From Mactromeris polynyma (lineage: Eukaryota > Mollusca > Bivalvia > Venerida > Mactridae), in NCBI GenBank assembly GCA_032209605.1, contig JASFXZ010000020.1, forward strand, positions 441,501 to 505,500: 64,000 nt of DNA. Direction: 5' to 3'. Of this stretch, positions 62,301 to 64,000 are shown in pieces. The notes beneath the pieces were generated by a model that was not told the DNA's origin, searched no databases, and saw only the letters and a program-made list of their open reading frames with translations. The first letter of the stretch is position 1; every line of letters begins with the position of its first letter. Made by a program: the position numbers and the translations under genes.

Positions 62301-63905
62301 CATACACAGTACATCATATTGTTACGTTGTACACTTGTCGTGTCTTTGGTTTCCACAATCACCGTATAAGCAAACTGGTTCAATTATTTAAAGAAACACA
62401 AAAATGAGCCAATTAAAGAAGTTATTTTACACAACCTGAGCACAGGACGTACTTGACATGCTGGCAACTTGAAACCTTTGCGTAAGTACTATATGTATAT
62501 ACATTGTATATACAAGTCAAAATAGGTTATACAACATTACAACCATAATAAAACAAATGCCTGGTACATATGGTATGTAGAATGCAGTCACTGACAGTCA
62601 ATGAAGTGTTCCCGCGCAAACACTGGGATGCAATCACTGACAGTCAATGAAGTGCTCCCGCGCAAACACTGGGATGCAATCACTGACAGTCAATGAAGTG
62701 TTCCCGCGCAAACACTGGGATGCAATCACTGACAGTCAATGAAGTGTTCCCGCGCAAACACTGGGATGCAATCACTGACGGTCAATGAAGTGTTCCCGCG
62801 CAAACACTGGGATGCAATCACTGACGGTCAATGAAGTGTTCCCGCGCAAACACTGGGATGCAATCACTGACAGTCAATGAAGTGTTCCCGCGCAAACAGT
62901 GGGATGCAGTCACTGACAGTCAATGAAGTGCTCCCGCGCAAACACTGGGATGCAATCACTGACAGTCAATGAAGTGCTCCCGCGCAAACAATGGGATGCG
63001 TCCATTTGATGTAAGCTGACAAATCAATACTTGCTATATGTTTTATTAGCTCAGTAACATGGTGTAAAGGGATAATGCGACATACCTCAACATTGCATTA
63101 TGCATACTGGAAAGGAACTAAACGTATATCTGGTTTAATTGGTTTACTTTCCTATTGACGCATCCAGATCGTAGTTATAACCATGTCTTTAACAAACACG
63201 CGTTGGGACACGGACAGTGGGCATTTCAAAATTGTCTTAACCAATCAGAACCCAGAGTTTTGTGACTGGGTTCCAAACTCAGATTTATAACCATACATTC
63301 AATAGGCAATATTAACATGTTCTATGAGTGCTGACCATGCAGACAATAAGAAAGATGTTACAGTACGTGTTTCAATTTCAAGATATAGTATGTATCTATA
63401 AAACAACAATGTTAATTCATTATATCAAATTACTTATCATGTCGTTCTGTAACATTTCGGAAATCAATCACAAACAAATGCCTCTGATAGGATTGCTCTG
63501 ACCACATGCTTATAATTGACCAATGACAAAGCAGCATTCTGAGATTGTCAATGCTTAAACCCTAAACAAAGCTCATTCGATTCATAATAGCCTCACTAAT
63601 CACATTTCATAAGAATCTCCCGACTCCTTTACTGATATTCTGTTTTAAATTGTGACATTTTGCCATTCAATTCAGTAAAAAATACAATACTCAATTTTTC
63701 CTTAAAAGTATAGAGTCCTCACATTTACAATGATAAATACAATGATGATATTTTTCTCTATGCAACGGCAAAATCAATGCAAAAATAATTTAATTGAGCA
63801 ATGACTGCAAACTATCAGTTGGTTAATATTACACCTCTTATATAATACTATCGAACAGAATCTTACCTGAATTAACTGAAAGATACATTTTGTAAACAAA
63901 TCCAT
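32247..63905 (-). CDS. Secreted astacin (M12A) metalloproteinase with EGF-like and seven ShKT domains
   Basis: Seventeen exons (63905-63867, 54962-54812, 53915-53807, 53233-53085, 51511-51391, 49006-48937, 48516-48313, 47428-47293, 45312-45196, 43995-43858, 40491-40351, 38277-38110, 36940-36806, 36243-36055, 35814-35632, 35100-34975, 32374-32247) join in phase to 767 codons plus stop. Layout: signal peptide about 1-23; propeptide with an ELDM aspartate that could act as the astacin switch residue; basic cleavage site RRHKRK at 121-126; catalytic domain about 127-325 with zinc motif HEIGHAIGLVHEH (H219, E220, H223, H229) and Met-turn SVMHY (Y278); EGF-like 327-365; ShKT repeats about 366-725; a Cys-rich tail. 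It should be an active extracellular zinc endopeptidase. Astacin-ShKT combinations are known from nematode NAS proteins and other invertebrates; the substrate is unknown. The ShKT fold is named after a sea anemone peptide, but here it is an accessory module and not evidence of toxicity. Confidence 0.92.
33424..33728 (+). pseudogene. Exon-like coding relic with a single-base frameshift, family unknown
   Basis: Plus strand, inside the last intron of the astacin gene. Positions 33424-33540 encode a stop-free segment including NVVKYEPDQVVHMKG and SFYENTIEAWIE. The frame then breaks at an A-run (33537-33541) and resumes one frame over with NINVFIDIDHMISDNALACI and TLDITHSRQNILKIVRKYDW, ending at a good donor (GATAG/GTGAGT). 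One A fewer would restore the frame, so this is either a decayed exon or an assembly error. The later half has an LRR-like feel, but I do not recognise it. Confidence 0.5.
33966..34437. mobile_element. Dispersed ~470-bp repeat, full-looking copy
   Basis: Begins with ggaacgccacatacacaaga near 33992 and ends cacacttaatcgctatatgg. A near-complete match lies at 23115-23580, and pieces or reverse copies at 34869-34918, 37898-38047, 46769-47110, 50035-50465, 50935-51085, 54990-55018 and 61205-61310. No coding capacity. Family not identified. Confidence 0.78.
34975..35100 (-). CDS. Astacin gene exon 16 (ShKT 7)
   Basis: 126 nt, phase 1/1. Six cysteines: CVDSEQYCPAWALNGFCDDN then ICQKSCHAC. Shorter first loop and no WM motif, so the most diverged of the seven. 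Confidence 0.92.
35632..35814 (-). CDS. Astacin gene exon 15 (ShKT 6 plus linker)
   Basis: 183 nt, phase 1/1. Six cysteines: CVNNHKSDEECETWAKYGHC then HCAKSCKQC, followed by a Thr-rich linker (SVVVTTPKPDHTQDNGG). Confidence 0.93.
36055..36243 (-). CDS. Astacin gene exon 14 (ShKT 5 plus linker)
   Basis: 189 nt, phase 1/1. Six cysteines: CKNTWDDVQCETWANDREC then NCHKACTKC. Gly before the third cysteine is replaced by Arg. A Thr/Val-rich linker (VVTTQLTPVTEGSG) follows. Confidence 0.93.
36320..36745. repeat. Degenerate ~55-60-bp repeat with recurring CACGTG
   Basis: About eight diverged units of the form cacgtgcaatgtgattg then acgttcagtaattgtttt. CACGTG (E-box core) is retained in five of them. 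Located in an astacin gene intron. Confidence 0.75.
36806..36940 (-). CDS. Astacin gene exon 13 (ShKT 4)
   Basis: 135 nt, phase 1/1. Six cysteines: CEDTHNIVECKDWATRGEC then NCRKSCKKC, ending in a Gly-rich GGGGDE spacer. Confidence 0.93.
37000..37893. repeat. 25-bp minisatellite, about 30 clean copies
   Basis: Unit gtgtttgcaggtcaacaaat plus ggaag; units toward 37000 are diverged. A copy of the ~470-bp dispersed repeat interrupts it, and one or two units resume at 38048-38075. Confidence 0.95.
38110..38277 (-). CDS. Astacin gene exon 12 (ShKT 3 plus linker)
   Basis: 168 nt, phase 1/1. Six cysteines: CNKWATEGECQMNPRWM region then NCRKACHMC, followed by a Thr/Pro linker NPVTTPEPTPEP likely to be O-glycosylated. 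Confidence 0.93.
38438..39806. repeat. 36-bp minisatellite, 38 copies
   Basis: Unit cccttgtttacttgcgtgta plus tttacacgtcttgtgt. Because 36 is a multiple of 3 and no frame has a stop, all three plus frames are open for about 1.4 kb (12-residue repeats such as CPLFTCVYLHVL). Each unit contains the inverted repeat cgtgta-tt-tacacg. It lies only about 160 bp from astacin exon 12. Confidence 0.98.
40351..40491 (-). CDS. Astacin gene exon 11 (ShKT 2)
   Basis: 141 nt, phase 1/1. Six cysteines: TCKDAFPVKKCEVWKERGEC then NCKLTCKAC. Contains the typical W...GEC...N..WM spacing. Confidence 0.93.
41411..43323. repeat. 41-bp minisatellite, about 46 copies
   Basis: Unit gaagcatggattagacacac plus ggtgtgcacattgtttgttag, with several sub-types (cagtgtgcac, cggtgcgcac, acattatgc). 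Higher-order blocks are visible. Lies in the intron between ShKT exons 10 and 11. Confidence 0.97.
43858..43995 (-). CDS. Astacin gene exon 10 (ShKT 1)
   Basis: 138 nt, phase 1/1. Six cysteines: TCFNAHDDWQCNVWGNQGEC, then DGCRKACYLC. Starts R366. Confidence 0.93.
44329..44340 (+). promoter_or_regulatory. tRNA-like A-box, possible SINE remnant
   Basis: TAGCTCAGTTGG perfectly fits the pol III A-box and is followed by tagcaagct. I could not find a matching B-box downstream, so this is at most the decayed head of a tRNA-derived SINE. Confidence 0.35.
44370..44990. repeat. Degenerate ~85-bp repeat rich in 'ggggaaat' and 'ttcccc'
   Basis: Recurring gggggaagaaatgggccagt and ttcccccacct segments with catatgaataatcatcgata between them, strongly diverged. 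Confidence 0.65.
45139..45190. repeat. (AC)n microsatellite
   Basis: Imperfect acacac run directly beside the donor of astacin exon 9 (EGF), which lies at 45195-45194. Confidence 0.9.
45196..45312 (-). CDS. Astacin gene exon 9 (EGF-like module)
   Basis: 117 nt, phase 1/1. Encodes CDRSIECYNGGYVDQNCKCI then CPDGTDSC, the NGGY...C.C..G pattern of the short EGF-like module that follows many astacin domains. Confidence 0.92.
45435..46735. repeat. 47-bp minisatellite, about 24 copies, grading into 42-bp units
   Basis: Unit gtgtagacaccagactcaga plus aagcagtcttgttattgggttgtaaac. The last units (46550-46735) read cagttctatacataagactc and contain cttgtcattggtcag, the core of the dispersed CCAAT repeat. 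Confidence 0.96.
46769..47110. mobile_element. Dispersed ~470-bp repeat, two partial overlapping copies
   Basis: The 5' motif (ggaacgccatatacacaa, then ggaacgccacatacataag) appears twice in succession, and the 'tgcctcccca' segment recurs at 46843 and 47001, indicating nested or tandem partial copies. It directly follows the 47-bp minisatellite. Confidence 0.7.
47293..47428 (-). CDS. Astacin gene exon 8 (end of catalytic domain)
   Basis: 136 nt, phase 0 to 1. Encodes the strand and final helix ending SFTDIKVVNLMYNCS, equivalent to 'LS..DI..IN.LY.C' with the C-terminal disulfide cysteine. 'IGRVYKKELS' replaces the common 'IGQR..LS'. Confidence 0.93.
47617..48043 (-). pseudogene. Truncated mariner-like transposase fragment
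   Basis: The minus strand encodes ENEWPPHTPDLNPLHLYLWE then YLKYCLYKP, the conserved '(W)PP.SPDL.P.(D/H)..LW..LK' region near the third catalytic acid of mariner-family DDE/D transposases. Here the residue after NPL is H rather than D/N. The end carries cagggtgtttcataataact, typical of a mariner-type terminal repeat. The N-terminal two thirds are missing. It lies in the intron between astacin exons 7 and 8. Confidence 0.85.
48313..48516 (-). CDS. Astacin gene exon 7 (zinc site and Met-turn)
   Basis: 204 nt, 68 codons, phase 0/0. Zinc-binding HEIGHAIGLVHEH with His219, His223, His229 and general base Glu220; PDRDDYIEI follows; SVMHYG carries the Met-turn and Tyr278. The usual Arg two residues before PDRD ('HEQSRPDRD' in many astacins) is Leu here, a mild departure. 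Acceptor TTGTTTCAG, donor GTAAGT. Confidence 0.96.
48937..49006 (-). CDS. Astacin gene exon 6 (catalytic domain)
   Basis: 70 nt, phase 2 to 0. Encodes CNSQLGMVGGEQALNLDRNG then CRF, equivalent to the 'GC.S..G..GG.Q.L.L...GC' block before the zinc helix. Confidence 0.93.
50035..50465. mobile_element. Dispersed ~470-bp repeat, reverse copy
   Basis: Reads ggccatatagcagttaagtg at its left and gacattgtcttacgtatgtt at its right, the reverse complement of the 23115/33966 family. A second, shorter reverse copy follows at 50935-51085. Confidence 0.72.
51391..51511 (-). CDS. Astacin gene exon 5 (catalytic domain)
   Basis: 121 nt, phase 1 to 2. Encodes EKYMIESAMTEWEKYTCLSF then RRSKRVDRNIVRFQNG, the conserved 'I..AM..W...TC..F' helix with the first disulfide cysteine of the catalytic domain. 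Confidence 0.93.
51740..52990. repeat. 61-bp minisatellite, about 20 copies
   Basis: Unit gatcatggtatattgtgtat plus ttttcctatgtttatggtgtagattggaatgtctttgtgtt. Two main sub-types alternate (ctatg...tggtgtag and ctgtg...ttgtgttg), with gagtt and ttttg variants clustered at the right end. Confidence 0.97.
53085..53233 (-). CDS. Astacin gene exon 4 (activation site, catalytic domain start)
   Basis: 149 nt, phase 2 to 1. A very basic stretch ends RRHKRK (furin-like), then AIRSSILRWNDKSIPYRFVD, the usual start of an astacin domain (W...PY). Confidence 0.92.
53385..53700. repeat. ~40-bp tandem repeat, about 7 units
   Basis: Units like attgcagtatagaaatgtga plus aagtgtcacgttaaaactct, diverged at both ends. 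Between astacin exons 4 and 3. Confidence 0.85.
53807..53915 (-). CDS. Astacin gene exon 3 (propeptide)
   Basis: 109 nt, phase 1 to 2. Encodes NLVLLEDNGILAELDMVISR then DQFFSIYESPENI. ELDMVIS..Q resembles the 'GDIxLTxEQ' propeptide motif of astacins, whose Asp ligates the catalytic zinc in the zymogen. Confidence 0.87.
54481..54656. repeat. 29-bp minisatellite, 6 identical copies
   Basis: Unit caatgaaaccatgttttgca plus aatattgac, perfect copies, so recent. Confidence 0.96.
54812..54962 (-). CDS. Astacin gene exon 2 (signal peptide end, propeptide)
   Basis: 151 nt, phase 0 to 1. Encodes IIVLLRSLYCQVLLEELNKF then a helical propeptide ending IIMQAMGGPG. Contains an NLT N-glycosylation sequon. 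Acceptor TATTCCAG, donor GGAG/GTAAAC. Confidence 0.85.
55153..58325. repeat. 30-bp minisatellite, about 106 copies, intron 1 of the astacin gene
   Basis: Unit gcatttaacgaatgtaacat plus tgagtttgca. The left 0.7 kb has a distinct sub-family (gcattaaacgaatgtatcat / gcagataacggatgtaacat). One inserted base at about 56860 shifts the register. All frames that avoid stops read as 10-residue repeats on both strands (for example AAFNECNIEF and MLHSLNAANS), up to 512 codons. Confidence 0.98.
58380..59070. other. Non-repetitive spacer between two large arrays
   Basis: About 690 bp of ordinary sequence within astacin intron 1. No exon with matching splice sites was found; contains a short 'ggagaatccggg' motif also present near 24990 and 30717. 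Confidence 0.5.
59075..60200. repeat. 33-bp minisatellite, 34 copies, intron 1 of the astacin gene
   Basis: Unit aatacatgtagttgcaaaca plus tacgacacacggc. It contains the palindrome acatgt. Stop-free in several frames on both strands (up to 398 codons). Confidence 0.98.
60201..62580. other. AT-rich intronic sequence with one dispersed-repeat fragment
   Basis: No coding exon recognised. Contains a fragment of the ~470-bp dispersed repeat (61205-61310) and a poly-G tract near 61770-61780. 62030-62220 has recurring 'gatatctncaattc' motifs. Confidence 0.5.
62581..62999. repeat. 46-bp minisatellite, 9 copies
   Basis: Unit gggatgcaatcactgacagt plus caatgaagtgttcccgcgcaaacact. It contains a CCCGCGC stretch, CpG-rich for this region. 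Confidence 0.96.
63867..63905 (-). CDS. Astacin gene exon 1 (start codon and signal-peptide start)
   Basis: 39 nt, ends in phase 0 at CAG/GTAAGA. Encodes MDLFTKCIFQLIQ, which joins IIVLLRSLYCQ in exon 2 to make a plausible signal peptide. Exon 2 has no in-frame ATG before an upstream stop, so a separate start exon is needed. This is the best candidate in the window, but it is about 8.9 kb upstream and another could exist. Confidence 0.6.
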
Positions 63906-64000
63906 CTTTCTACAGCGAATAATAACACAATTGTAGAACAGGTTCCACGAGAGTCTACATTCATTAAGCAGCAAGTGTACGTCGTAACATCTGTTTTATA

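Noticed and set aside
1..64000. CRISPR array
   Set aside because: Many direct repeats, but none alternates with unique spacers; the DNA is from an animal with spliced genes.

Overview
This is animal nuclear DNA, most likely from a lophotrochozoan and probably a bivalve mollusc. The genes are split by GT-AG introns. The introns are packed with minisatellite arrays. Short dispersed repeats of a kind I associate with bivalve genomes are present (for example the 'gggacataactctg' family near 15.6 kb). The species cannot be named from the sequence alone.

Three protein-coding genes can be assembled exon by exon, with matching splice phases. (1) Positions 1-21452, minus strand: the N-terminal and central parts of a CENP-I (inner kinetochore, CCAN) orthologue, 15 exons, running off the left edge. 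(2) Positions 26238-27371, plus strand: a complete two-exon CMC4 orthologue (66 aa, twin CX9C mitochondrial protein). (3) Positions 63905-32247, minus strand: a secreted astacin metalloproteinase with signal peptide, propeptide, catalytic domain, one EGF-like module and seven ShKT modules. It has 17 exons and 767 codons plus stop; its first and last exons are less certain than the rest. CMC4 and the astacin gene face each other tail to tail, with candidate poly(A) signals about 300 bp apart (29886 and 30194).

Most of the remaining sequence is tandem repeat: about 29 arrays with units of 14-99 bp and up to about 106 copies. Many sit close to exons, and one (5500-5889) has copied the 3' splice site and first 32 nt of CENP-I exon 11 seven times. 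Several array units lack stop codons, which produces spurious open frames of up to about 500 codons. None of these is called a gene here.

Mobile DNA includes a TA-flanked inverted-repeat element (16002-16874) with an opposite-facing relative at 20200-20440. There is a long-TIR element just upstream of CENP-I (21574-22522), a foldback MITE with a 9-bp target duplication (30515-30749), a truncated mariner-like transposase (47617-48043), a dispersed ~470-bp repeat family with many copies, and a small CCAAT-containing repeat family.

The genes have unrelated functions (centromere assembly, mitochondrial intermembrane space, extracellular proteolysis), so there is no operon-like logic. No CRISPR, rRNA or complete tRNA gene was seen.
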